NCBI GenBank assembly: GCA_021307315.1
Contig: JAJSPD010000038.1
Location: 186,001 to 250,000 of the forward strand
From: Bisporella sp. PMI_857
Taxonomy: Eukaryota > Ascomycota > Leotiomycetes > Helotiales > Helotiaceae
Reading direction: 5' to 3'
DNA: 64,000 bases
Below the pieces are notes generated by a model that was given only the letters and a program-made list of their open reading frames with translations, was not told the origin of the DNA and did not search any database. Position 1 is the stretch's first letter; each line of letters opens with the position of its first letter. The position numbers and the translations under genes were made by a program. Positions 11,874 through 23,418 of the stretch are shown here, piece by piece.

Positions 11874-12638
11874 CTTTGCGGAGTTGCAGATGAAATATAT
11901 TTAGTTGAGATCGAAGTCGAGAGTTGGGAATTGAAATGCTAGTGAGAGATGTGTTTATTCAGTAGCAAAAGTCTTGTGGTTCAAAGAAGAGGATGGCGCA
12001 TGGAAGAAAGTGGAGGACGCGTTTGGCGCGTCCGCGCAAAGCATAATGTTCCAATCTATTACGGTTGGCCAGGATATGCCTGGAATGCAAACAGGGAGCC
12101 TTGATGGAATATTCACATTGACGCAGTGTGTGGTTTTGATGATATTTTCGCGTTTTCTAGCATCTAATCCTTTTCCAAAGGTAGATACGGGAGAACATGA
12201 GGGCAATCATATTGTACATATTCATTCTAATCATAAACTTTCTTCATTAATTGTCATTGTAACACGTGATTCCACTAGCCGGATTAGGAATAGCATATTG
12301 TGCCCTTCAAAGCCGTGTCACAACAAGCTCTTCTTGCTCAAGACAGTCACCAGCCACCACTATCACAACTCTGCGTCTTCCTTATCTTTCTTTTCGCATG
12401 CTGTGATTCTTCAATTGTTCCGTCTCATTATCTTTGTGACCTCGTTTGATTTTGGCGCGCTGCACTATCGCAAGGGAGAACGGTATGTACATTTTCTTGC
12501 GCAACAGAAGATGCTTGAAGCAGCCTGCTATCCATGCGTGCATCTAAATTAAAGGTTTTGGCTAATTATAATTTCAGATCCGAGACGATATCTCAGCATA
12601 AATTCACATAAACGAAAAATTCCACAAGTTTAATAAAA
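11874..12638. promoter_or_regulatory. Divergent intergenic region of ASF1 and RNA14
   Basis: The 765-bp spacer separates two divergently transcribed housekeeping genes and must contain both promoters. No canonical TATAAA box close to either start was recognised. An open frame of 192 codons crosses it on the plus strand (11974-12552), but it shows no domain and is treated as chance. Confidence 0.5.
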
Positions 12639-15600
12639 ATGGCGGACAATGAGATAGCTCGCTTGCATCAGCTACAGTCAGGACAAGAAAACATGGCTTG
12701 GGATAATGATGGTGCAGGTGAAGCTGAGGGCCAGTCTTCCAATACTGAATTTATCAATCAAGAAAACAAAACCACAGTTGAAGATGCTCAAGTTCTACGT
12801 TCCATTTCCCCTTCAGGCTCTACTACTGCTGTTTCCGATGGTGGGAGCTATGACCCTTCTTCTATAACTTCTCTTCAAGTACCAGCAGTGAACGTTGCTG
12901 CCGATGAGCTGTCGCGATCTAGCTCTCGATCATCATTGCGAAAGCCGAAGGTAGTAGGAGGATTTCTAGCAGATGATTCTGATGAGGAAGAGGTTTCAAC
13001 ACCAAGTCCCTCAGCTCTTCAAGTGCCTGGTTCTAATACCACAAATCGAACAATATCTCCGTCCCCCTTACAGAGTTCTGTCTCTCAACAAGATATTACA
13101 GCTCCAACCAAGCAAGGTAATCCAAACACTGGTGCATTACAACCTGCTGCGTCTTCTGTGACTGTGCCAGCTCCTTCAGTGAGTGCAGTGAACGTGCCAA
13201 AAGCGCGTCTACCACATGACAAGATTGGTATTCTTGAAGATAGAATTGCCGAGGATCCGAAAGGAGATTTAGAAGCATGGCTCGGTCTGATTGCAGAGCT
13301 ACGGGGTATGTTCCTTCGGCTGCTGGGATACGGCTATGATACGGCTATCTCCTGTGGTTATACAAATGCTAATCTAGTGACACAGGGCGACATAAGCTTG
13401 ATGAAGCGAGGGCTGTGTTCGAGCGATTCTTCAAAATGTTCCCCCAGTCGGTGAGTTCTCATTCTAGAATAATCATCAGGTAGTATATCTCTAACGATTA
13501 GTAGGCCGAGATCTGGGTTCAATACCTCGAAATGGAAATGGAAAGTGATAATTTTGGTGCTGCAGAGGCGATCTTTGGAAAATCGTTGATGACCGTTCCC
13601 AACGTTAGTTTATGGACTGCATATCTCAACTATATTCGTCGCATGAATGACCTTCGGAATGATGCCACAGGCAACAATCGTACCACAGTTTCTCAGGCTT
13701 ATGATTTCGTTCTAAATAATATTGGCGTTGATCGAGATTCAGGCATCATCTGGCAAGAGTATATGGAGTTTCTTCGTGGTATACCAGGTGTAATTGGTGG
13801 CACTTCGTGGCAAGATGGGCAGAAGCTTGATATCATGCGAAAGGCTTACCAGCGTGCCATTGGTGTTCCAATGTCTACGGTTTCTACATTATGGAAGGAG
13901 TATGATCAGTTTGAAACCGGTGCGAATAAGATGACCGCTCGCAAATACACCACCGAACAGTCTCCCAAATATATGACAGCAAGAAGTGCCAATACTGCGC
14001 TTGAGAATGTCACTCGTGGACTTGATCGATCAACCATTCCTAAACTGCCCCCAGCAGCTGGATATGAAGGTCACCAGGAATACATGAACCAAGTAGAGCT
14101 TTGGAAGAAATGGATTGCCTGGGAGCAAGAAGATCCTTTAGTCTTAAAGTCCGATGAACCTGATGTGTACAAAAAACGGGTACTTTACGTCTACAAGCAA
14201 GCCACTATGACGTTGCGATTCTGGCCAGAGATATGGGTTGAAGCAGCAGAGTGGTCCTTTACCAACAAGCTTGATTCAGATGGTTTAGAATTTCTTACCA
14301 ATGGAATTGCAGCAAATCCTGGAAGCTGTTTACTCACTTTCAAGTACGCAGAACGCCTTGAGAAGGAAGTCTCAGTTGATCAAGCAAAAACCCCAAAGGA
14401 GAGAGGTGAGGTCGTTCGTGCGCCATTTGATCAACTTCTCAACTACTTGTATGATCTCTACAAGCAGGTCAAGGCTCGCGAAGCCAAGGAGTTAGAGAAA
14501 GTGGAAGAGTAAGATCTTCCATATCATTCCTCATTTGATTGACACTGACTTCATAATGTAGAGCAGCAACAGCCGATGCGTCCATCGATGCGATCATTGC
14601 CCAAGCGACAGATGGCGATGATGAAGACGATACCGTTGCCGCAGCAGCTAGAGAAGCTAAGCGACAGCAACGAAGGGCTGAAGTTATTGCGAATCTCGAC
14701 CCAGAAATCCTAGATGTACGCAGGGTAATTTCCTCCGCTTGGATTGCGCTTATGAGAGCCATGCGCCGTATTCAAGGTAAAGGTGCCGTAAAGAGCGAGA
14801 TCGGGGGATCGAGGCAAATATTTGCAGACGCTCGCCAGCGAGGAAAAATCTTAAGTGAGGTCTACGTTGCCAGCGCATTGCTTGAGCACCATGTTTACAA
14901 AGATCCTGCCGGTACTAAGATCTTTGAGCGAGGTGCTAAACTATTCCCTGAAGATTCAAAGTTCATTCTAGAGTATCTGAAGCACCTGATATCGATTGGT
15001 GACACTACAAGTAAGTCCATATTACCTTGTGGAAGAACTCTAGATATTAATGAAATCCAGATGCTCGTGTCGTATTCGAAACCTCCGTCAGCAAGTTGAC
15101 AGCGAGTCCCGATCTTGTAGAAAAGGCCAAGCCTCTTTACATCTACTTCCATAAGTACGAATCGAATTATGGAGAGCTCATTGCGATCAGAAAGCTAGAG
15201 CAGCGCATGGCCGAACTGTTTCCCGATGATCCAAAGCTCCTACGATTCTCTGAGCGCTTCACAAGCGAAGGATTTGACCCTACCGCTTTCCGACCTATCA
15301 TCTCTAAATTTCAGAAGCTGCCAAAGAATACTGTCATGCAGTCTATAGAGCCAGCACAAAGCAGCCCCAGCAATCCATACATCAATCCTTATGTGCAGAA
15401 TCCAAGCCCGAGACCGCAGTACCTAGAGCCGGTTGCTACCAACTCGCCGAAGCGCCCCCTCCCACAGTCATTTGAACAATTACAAGATGACTTAACTCGC
15501 CCCCGCAAGATTGCACGTGGCGAGTCGCCATTGAAAGGTGCGGCTGGTCGCCGACTGGATCAACAAAAGCGAGCACAACAGCAACCCCAGAACCAGTTCC

Positions 15601-15941
15601 TTGGCAATGCTTCCCCTCCATTCGTTATCCCACGGGTGTGTACATCATGTTCCTTAAAAGGTCAAACAATTTTGCTGATAATGTGTCTAGGATATCACTT
15701 TCTTGCTGAGCATCATCCCTCGCGCGGACCTGTACAATTCTACTAAATTTAATCCTCAGGCTATGGTGCAACTTTTAAGCCAGACTCAAATTCCTCACTA
15801 CGATGGTATGTGCCGATTCTCCAATCCATAAAACGATACTTCCTGAACCACCAACTAACATGCTGCATAGATTGGAAGGCAGCCAAGGAGCAGGGGTTTC
15901 TTGGGCAACAGCAGTCATGGAACTCTAGTTGGCAGCGATGA
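12639..15941 (+). CDS. rna14: mRNA 3'-end-processing protein RNA14 (CstF-77 homologue)
   Basis: Seven exons: 12639..13305, 13386..13450, 13505..14508, 14562..15010, 15061..15635, 15691..15805 and 15871..15941. The product is 981 aa. About 200 N-terminal residues are Ser/Pro-rich. The HAT-repeat (Suf) region follows, with signatures DPKGDLEAWLGLIAELR, RHKLDEARAVFERFFKMFPQ, AEIWVQYLEMEME, LWTAYLNYIRRMN, LYIYFHKYESNYGEL and LFPDDPKLLRFSERF. The C-terminus has TRPRKIARGESP and the SIIPRADLYNSTKFNP block, the part that in Rna14 contacts Rna15. It is a scaffold of cleavage factor IA in the nucleus, needed for pre-mRNA cleavage and polyadenylation. The start context (aaaaATGG) is good and no lesion is present. 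Confidence 0.95.
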
Positions 15942-17717
15942 ATTCCCTAAAATGATTTGATATTACTCTCTGTGACAGTACGTAACGGTGGGGACCTGGA
16001 TAGCATGGTTTGGCGTTGGGGCGTTGGCCTCCTCTTGAGACGTGGAGAATGAATAGTCACTAAAATTGGGTGGGAAGCAGTGCTCATCTTGTATATTTGT
16101 ACCATTATGGCGCCTAGCCTGAGCCTCTGCGAATTCAAAAAGTAAACATGCCCCTTTTTTTATTTTCCTACATACGCTACGTGTTGCTGGAATTTCTTGT
16201 CCTTGGAAACTGCTTCCTGTCATACATGCCAGGAAAGGAGAGATGCCGATGTTGTCCTTGGAGCCGAACTGCTGCCTAGGCTAGGCATTGCATCTTCGTA
16301 GCTCGAACTTCAACTTAATATCACATCTGTCTAGCTCTCAATCTGCCAAAGATTGCACAATCTGCAATGCAGTCTCTCACAGCATCCGTTGTTCGTATAT
16401 CCAGACCTCCGCAAGCATATTGGCTGCCCCTTCGTGCATTCATATCCAAATCATGTTCTGATTATGCTTCCGGGACACGGCATATTGTTCTTCCTGTGCC
16501 TATTTTCTGCCACCCCCCTCTATCTACGAAGCGATCTCGTGACCTTTCCTGTCCCCAGATTGTCAGGGGGCTCGGAACGCTCCTTATAGAAACCGTGAAC
16601 AAGGAGTAGGCGCGCAGTCCGGTCTATAGTGTGGCGGTTGGCTTCTTCATGTCCCTTTTTTTTGATCAGTTGCGTGAATTGGGAGATACGGAAGCGTTTA
16701 CCTCTTGATTGTGCTTGTTGCAAACAATGGCCTGTTGTGCTTGCTATCCTCTTTGAAATGCTGCTTGACTTTGATTATGGGCATCCTGTGCGTTGCCGCG
16801 TGTGTTATATGTGCAGCTTCGTGGGTGTAGTGGAGGCTTGCTGCGGATGCCAAGGATCCATGGACTTCATTACAAGCAGCAAATATGCAATGCTGATAGC
16901 TTGTAGTTCTTGTTTATATCTGATTAATGTAGTTCTAGCTAGCTATAGAGTTGCGATTCGGATTTGGTATTATCTGGTTCTGGTCCTATGTTCAAGGTCC
17001 TTGTGCTGCCCTCCAAGCTGCAGAAGACGTAGATTGACCTAATCTTTGGGAGTACTACTTGAAGCTAGTTGATATCACGGCATATGATGATTGAAGTCTC
17101 TATTAAACTATGAGGCTCTTCTGCGCTCTATATCCTTCCCTATCTCCACAACCAGATTTCCCCATCCTCTCCAACCCGGCCGCCTTTCATCACTGGGGTC
17201 TGGCTTCCTCCTACGTGCCTTCCAAAAGCAACTCCACCTGAGAACGCCCGTCATGTGCCTGTCCCTTCAGCCAATGACCGCACAAGGATCCTTAATAACC
17301 GGGTCTTCTCAAAGAAGCTTTCAAAACACCAAGTTCCTTCACTTCTCAACCTTCTTCTCGTCTTCATACCCTCTTCATCAACCTCTCTACTCTCCAATCC
17401 TACACACGCCCTCAACACTGCGAATAGTCACAAATCTCGTCAAAGGTATTTTATAATTTTGCAGAACATCTTGGGGAAGAGAGGCGCGTTTTTTTATCGC
17501 TCGATCTCGATCTTAAAGCCCAACGCCCCTCATTACACTGTTTCCATTCTAGCCTATAATCTCTCTTCGTCATCAAATGCCCACACCTTACTAACACATC
17601 ACTATAGAGTCATATTCACCCGTAAGAGCCCCATACACGTCGGTCTCCTGCCTTCTTCCCAATTTAAATGTGTTAAGTAACACCACCTGAAGTATACAGA
17701 CTCCTTCACAGGTCAAA
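15942..17717. other. Intergenic upstream of Argonaute exon 1
   Basis: From about 17100 to 17700 the plus strand is CT-rich, as fungal 5' leaders are, and it ends at the ATG at 17718. The overlapping ORFs at 16353-17680 show no domains and are discounted. Confidence 0.5.
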
Positions 17718-17996
17718 ATGCCAGGTGGAATGCGTCGTCAAGGTCCGCCTGGTGGCCCTTCCCATTATCAAGGCCACTCTGGTCCACCTTCTCAAGGCCC
17801 AGGTAGTGGAGCCTCCACACCTCGTTACCCATTATCGCCCGGTGGTCCTTTATCTCCTGGTGGGGCTCGTGTACATGCATTCCCACCATCTCTAGGTTTT
17901 GATCCAGCCAAGTCGACTGATTCTTTAAAACCTTCCGATAAATTTGCATACATCCGAGCTGAGCTTCCTCCTGCTGCCTATGCTGCTGCTGCTGGC
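17718..17996 (+). CDS. Argonaute N-terminal exon, detached from the main coding region
   Basis: The ATG at 17718 (caaaATGCC context) opens 93 codons that end exactly at a strong donor, GGC|GTAAGT (17997). The peptide is Gly/Pro-rich (MPGGMRRQGPPGGPSHYQGH) and closes with SDKFAYIRAELPPAAYAAAA. Fungal Argonautes of the QDE-2/Sms-2 group have such a tail and an L-P-x-x-A-Y motif just before the Argonaute N domain. The next recognisable Argonaute residues begin at 19016, about 1 kb away, far longer than any other intron here. The natural-looking acceptor at about 18113 (CT-rich, ttctag) leads to a stop within seven codons. This is therefore either exon 1 of a gene with a 1-kb intron using an unusual acceptor near 19021, or an exon separated by an insertion. 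Confidence 0.6.
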
Positions 17997-19015
17997 GTAA
18001 GTCCATCCGTTTCTTATCTTGTTGTATTTCAATTAGTGGAGTTCATGGATGGCTGTCGGGGCATAGTTGCACCATGTACTTATCTTCACCCCTTCCTTCT
18101 CTCTTCTAGGTAGGCTGCAATTTCATCTGATGGAAGCGCTTGTAATTCTGCAATTCACTTGGCAAGATACAATTATAAAAAATGGAGTATAGTTACTCCT
18201 AAGGAACTGCAATAATTCTTTCAAGTGAGACAGATCCACGCCAATAAATAGTAATAGATATATGGTTGGAAGTCGAGCTGATGGTTGGAGGACTAGAAAG
18301 ATAGTGCCAAGATGTGGCTGGGAGAATATTGGTACATTGGCAATGATGCCTAGATGGCAAGTTCAGTAGGGTAGACCGTAGTTGAGGCGATGGAGTGGGC
18401 AGAGTAAGATCACAATTATCTAGACTAGTCGTCAATGATACCTCTGGGGAGATCAATAAAAAGGTTCATAAGCCAAATAATAAGCTAGTCCACTCCCTCT
18501 CCAATGATTCATACTGTTGGCATGTTTCTTTACGCCTCTAGATCTTGAGTTTACCTGCTTTTCAGCATCCTCAGATTTAAATACCAACCCTTTCTGAGTC
18601 ACTCAAGAAACCATCTGTACTTCCTTCCTCAAGAATTGAATTCACCTCCTTCCATAGATATTTGAAGCTAAGCCTCCCTTCCTCCTCCTCGAGGCCTATA
18701 AAAGAATGCCTCTCATCCATCACAACCCCCTTCTCTCTCCACCAAACAACCTCACAACTCCCTAGCCATATCTACCTCATACTGCTTCATACTACTTAAC
18801 ATCATACAATACCCCCTTACGTGGACACAGTAATCATTTTAGCACAAACATCAAACGCTGCAAGCTTTCTAGCAAGTAGCAATCACAAACCTTAGAGCCT
18901 CGAAGTTGATTCGTCTTCAGCGAGAACTCAAATACCCTCATCTTCTTTATTGCCTTTTAGGAATCTCTCACTATAGTTCATCACTATATTCTATTTATCA
19001 TTTTAATTCACCGAA
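17997..19015. other. One-kb segment splitting the Argonaute gene
   Basis: It begins with a strong GTAAGT donor. Near 18113 it has a pyrimidine-rich tract with ttctag, and in its second half a TATA box and CT-rich leader. No ORF of note, no clear terminal inverted repeats and no target duplication were seen, so a transposon insertion is not demonstrated. Confidence 0.45.
18697..18703 (+). promoter_or_regulatory. TATA-like box in the Argonaute inter-exon region
   Basis: TATAAAA lies at 18697-18703 and is followed by a C/T- and CA-rich leader of about 300 nt that runs to the ATG at 19016. This arrangement looks like a fungal core promoter and 5' leader rather than intron interior. It suggests that transcription of the main Argonaute coding region can start here. 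Confidence 0.45.
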
Positions 19016-22000
19016 ATGGAGCCCGCAAACTACAAAATCGGTTTCGATGTTAATACTGATGAACCAAAATATCAGTTCACTTCAGATCTCCCAAACCGCC
19101 CAGGGCTGAACAGCCAAGGCAAGCAAATTACCATTCGTATTAACCAATTCAAAGTTACGGCATGGCCGTCTATGGACGTCTATCAATACGACGTAAGTAA
19201 AAACTTTACTTTTACTTGGTATTACGCTAACAAATCCACAGATTTTGATTGGTACTGGTGCTGAGAAGCGTGGCAAAGTCCTTGCTGTTTGGAAGAGTAA
19301 TGCTGTCCAAAACAGAATTCGCAATCTCACTCAAAATATGCCATGGCTTTGGGACGGCAATAAGATTGCTTGGTATATTCTGTGGCTCAAATCTCGCAAT
19401 GTAACAGGACTAATATGTAATAGGACCTCCTACCAAGTCTCTGAGCTGCGTATTATGGTGGACTTAGATTTAGAAAAGTCACAGATGCTCGGTAGACCAT
19501 ATATTGCTCGTCCACAACCAGGTAAATAAGTTTTGACTTCTTTATGCCCAGTGTTTAAATTTCAGATATCTGACTGCTAGTTATTAAAAGATGTTGTAAA
19601 AGTGATTATTAGACCCTCCAAGACCATCCGCATGGCCGTAATTGAGGCGTATCTTAAAAAGCAGATGCCATGGGACAACTCAGTTCTTGAGGCTATCAGT
19701 AAGTTTCTTCTACTGCCGTTCTGTGGAATTCCCTAACACGCTACAGACTTCCTTGACCACGCTATGCGCATGTGGCCATCAGATCAATATCTCTCCATCA
19801 AGCGCGCTTTCTTCCCTCGTAGCGACACTCGCAGAGTAACGGCTCTTGACAATCTCATTGAGGGTCTAAAGGGGGTGTATACCTCCATCCGCCTCTGCTC
19901 CCCTAATCCCTCAATTGGAGGAGTCTCAACAGGACTCGCATTGAACGTTGATGTTGCCAATGGCACTTTCTGGACCTCCCAGGATGTTCACCAAGCTGCT
20001 CGCAACCTGTGCAAAGACCACAATCGACAGCTGGACTGGAAGGTTTTCCGCAACCAACTTTTACCCATTAAAGGAAAGAAACCTGGTGAATGGACCATGT
20101 CAGAGGACATGAAGAACCTTCGCAAGATGTTAAAATTGCGCTTCTATGTCAAGCACCGCGGCAAAGAGAATGGCAAGCATTCACCCTATCAGATTTTATA
20201 GTGCTAACCCTTTGTAGATACGAAGGAGTACGTCATTAAGGCATTCACATTCAGCAAGAATGTTGGCTTCTCTACCGAGGGTGTTCACTCAAAGAATCAT
20301 TACTTCAAGTATCGGAATAATACCACCAGTCAGGAAGAAGAGACCTCAGTTTATAATTATTTCCACACTCGTTACAACATTACCCTCAACTACTGGTATC
20401 TCCCTTTGATTGAGTCAACCAGAGGTGGCTTTTTCCCCATGGAATGCTGCGTCCTTGTCCCCAATCAAAAATATCAGTACAAGCTTTCATCTGAGCAAAC
20501 TTCTGCCATGATCAAGTTTGCTGTTACTCGCCCAAAGCAGCGTATTGAGGCCATTGGTCACGGTGTTAACATGCTGAAGTGGGCTCAGGATCCCTATCTC
20601 AAGCATTACGGAGTTAAGATTGATCCAAATATGACCCAAGTAAGTTCCTCTATCTGATATCGGGGTCCACTACTAACTTGTCCAGACCGCTGCTCGCCTA
20701 CTCCAACCACCTGACGTCCAGTATAATGGATCAAAGGCTAATCCAGGAACTTCTGGCCGTTGGGACCTTCGTAATAAGAAGTTCCTAATGGCTAATCCAA
20801 AGCCATTAAAATCCTGGGGAGTCTGTGTTATTGACGAATGTGTTGATATGCCAACTATTCGGAATTTCTTGCAGGTCTTCATTCAAACCTATACAGGTCA
20901 TGGTGGTCAAGTTCAGAACAAGCAACCAGCTATTATGATTCAGAAGCGTGGTCAGGATCTAGCTGAAGCTGTTGTCGCAATTCGCTCTGCAGCTGGCAAT
21001 CAAGGTGAGTTCTCAACGCTCCTTTCGTAAATAGAGTCTACTGACATAACCTATTAGCCCAGGAATTGCCCCAAATCCTCTTGTTCGTCCTTCCAGGTCG
21101 TGACTCTTTTATGTATGAGCGCCTAAAAAAGAACAATGAGTGCCGCTTTGCTATGATGTCACAGATGTTGAATGTCGCTCATGTTCGAAAGGCAGCTCCT
21201 CAGTACTGTTCCAACGTCTGCATGAAGTTGAACGCCAAGTTGGGTGGAACCACCTGCAAGGTCGCTGATTCGAGACCACCTAAACCATTCTTTCCTCGAC
21301 CAACCTTGATTATCGGTAAGGGCGCTACGCATGCTCTATTTGTGACGTGGTTTCTAATATATATAGGTGCCGACGTCTCTCATGCTACCCCAGGTAGCCC
21401 TCAAGCCTCTATGGCTGCTATCACCGTCTCTATGGATGCCTTGGCTGCTCGCTTTGCTGCGGCTGTCCAGACTAATGGACACCGAGTTGAGATGATTAGC
21501 GATGCCAACATTCGATCAATGCTGATTCCATTGATCAAGCACTGGATTCTCAAGGTCGGCAACGGCCAAGTTCCACAACATATTTACTATTTCCGCGATG
21601 GAGTCTCTGAGGGACAGTACAGCCAAGTTCTCAACCAAGAGGTTACACACATGAAGAATGCCCTACGGGAGATCTTAGGCAAGGAGTATCCTCAGTTTGC
21701 TCACACCAAGTGGACTGTCACTGTATGCACCAAGCGACACCACATCCGATTTTTCCCCAAGGATGGTGACGCTGGCTCGGCTGATCGTAATTCCAACCCT
21801 CTTCCCGGAACTTTGGTTGAACGTGATGTTACTCACCCGTAAGTCCCATCTCCTAACTTCTATTTTGTTCTGAACTAACCTGACTAGATTCGAATACGAC
21901 TTCTACCTCTGCGCACACTCAGCTATTCAAGGCACTGCTCGCCCCGTTCACTACCATGTCCTCATGGACGAGGCCAAGTGCGATGTTAACGAATTCCAGC

Positions 22001-22413
22001 GTATGATATACCAAATGTCATACCAATACGCGCGTTCTACTACCCCAGTTTCTATCTGTAAGTATACCCTGGTGTTTAGGTGCTCATGGCTCATAGTTGT
22101 CCAGTTCCTGCTATCTATTATGCCCACTTGGCTTCTAACCGTGCCCGTGCACATGAGTCCAGCCCCGCCTCGGACGGTCCTCGTGGTGGTCAGAAGTACG
22201 AAGAGCAACGCCAAGACCAGGCTGGTAGGCAGAGTGCAACTAGCGGTACCTCCCAAACTGGCTCCTCAGTTCAACCTGAGGCTCTACCATTGCTTCCCAT
22301 TGGTAACCCAGCTAATCCAGATGGTCTCTTGGATCACATCCGCAATGGAATGTGTAAGTTCTCCATAGCCATTTCTGCGGATCTTCAGCTGACCGTGCTC
22401 AGGGTATATCTAA
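19016..22413 (+). CDS. Argonaute (PAZ-PIWI) RNA-silencing slicer
   Basis: Twelve exons: 19016..19192, 19242..19372, 19424..19521, 19591..19698, 19747..20172, 20218..20639, 20686..21004, 21058..21315, 21367..21838, 21888..22057, 22105..22353 and 22403..22413. The product is 946 aa from this ATG. The order is N domain (RPGLNSQGKQITIRINQFKV), linker and PAZ region, MID (PTIRNFLQVFIQTY) and PIWI. PIWI keeps the slicer tetrad: Asp649 (IIGADVSHATPG), Glu688 (HRVEMISD), Asp724 (YYFRDGVSEGQ) and His825 (GTARPVHYHVL). The end NGMWYI matches the family C-terminus. It would bind small RNAs and cleave matching transcripts (quelling-type silencing). Intron 20173..20217 is GC-AG. Intron 21316..21366 is 51 nt with no in-frame stop, so its retention would add 17 residues next to the first catalytic Asp. 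The true N-terminus may include the exon at 17718. Confidence 0.93.
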
Positions 22414-23418
22414 GCCTCCCATACCTATTATCAGATTGTTTTCTTTTGATATCTTGTTGCGACCATTGCTTGATAGCTTATGGCGATCCCTGATCATCAT
22501 GACCTATCTGTAAGTCGAATATCCGGGCAACTTGGAGCCTCCAGAAAACACATCATTTTTCACCTACTTCCTTTGGCAACCTTATTACGACCATTGCTTG
22601 ATGGGCTACGGTGGTCTCTGATCAACGTCCCTCATCTATAAGCCGAATATCCGGGTAATATGGCAACGTCCGGGGAGAATCATATCATTTTCATACATGG
22701 TGGGCATTTTTACCGACGAGAAGAAAAAAGCTGTGGACTTACGGAGGCAATTGTCGCAATGCTACTCTTCTATTTCTGATATTACTTTGCCTTGCATTTG
22801 TTAGAATCTGCTGGCTAGGTGGATAGATGGATAGAAGGGAGCGGGGTGGCTGGTTTTCTTGCGGAGATAAGCAATCATTTCCTTGGAGGAATAGTACTAT
22901 GAAATTCAATAGAAAAGCCTTTGTGCACCAAAATTTCTGTTTTTGGTTGTGAACCTGTAAACGAGCGGATAAGAGGCACAGAAAGAGGTCACGGACTGAA
23001 TTTGAAGTGCTTTAGGCACTGCTAAGTGATCAAGTTTGACAAGTGAGTATGGGATAACCAATGAATACAGGGAGGCACTAACAGCTAATGATGCATAACA
23101 TTCCTAAACGCGGAGTGTGAAGAAGATAGATATTCGAGATAGGAAATTATACCTGGAGCTGGCCATGACAAGAAGTTTTGGTGCTGAATCTCGAGATAGG
23201 ACATCCTAAATAAGTCGTGGGAAACTTTTTAGGAAATGGAATATCAAGTTAGCTTTTTTCTTCGTAGACCCTTTTTGCGCATCATAAGAAGCGAGATAAG
23301 TGAGGCACGGTTTGGGATCCTTTACGGACTCTTGGGAATGTAATCACGGCCACTCGCATGAGAAACTTGGAAATTTGGTAAAATGTGAGCCTTTTCTGTA
23401 TTATACCTATCACGGGAT
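22414..23418. other. Intergenic between convergent Argonaute and NOP9 genes
   Basis: Both neighbours end here, so this holds two 3' ends. Apart from the degenerate tandem repeat at 22453-22690 nothing distinct was seen. Confidence 0.5.
22453..22690. repeat. Degenerate tandem duplication, about 128-bp period
   Basis: Two head-to-tail copies start at 22453 and 22581. They share blocks such as cgaccattgcttgat, ctctgatca/ccctgatca, gaatatccggg and catatcatttt/cacatcattt. The differences are a mix of transitions and transversions, so the duplication is old. It lies just after the Argonaute stop codon and may fall in its 3' UTR. Confidence 0.6.

Noticed and set aside
11974..12552. 192-codon plus-strand ORF between ASF1 and RNA14
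   Set aside because: It covers the shared promoter region, has no domain or signal and ends in low-complexity residues; judged to be a chance frame.
16353..17680. Several plus-strand ORFs of 78-141 codons before Argonaute exon 1
   Set aside because: No domain, no splice chain and CT-rich composition typical of a promoter and 5' leader.
18006..19015. Transposon insertion splitting Argonaute
   Set aside because: No terminal inverted repeats, LTRs, ORF or target duplication could be found, so only an unexplained segment is reported.
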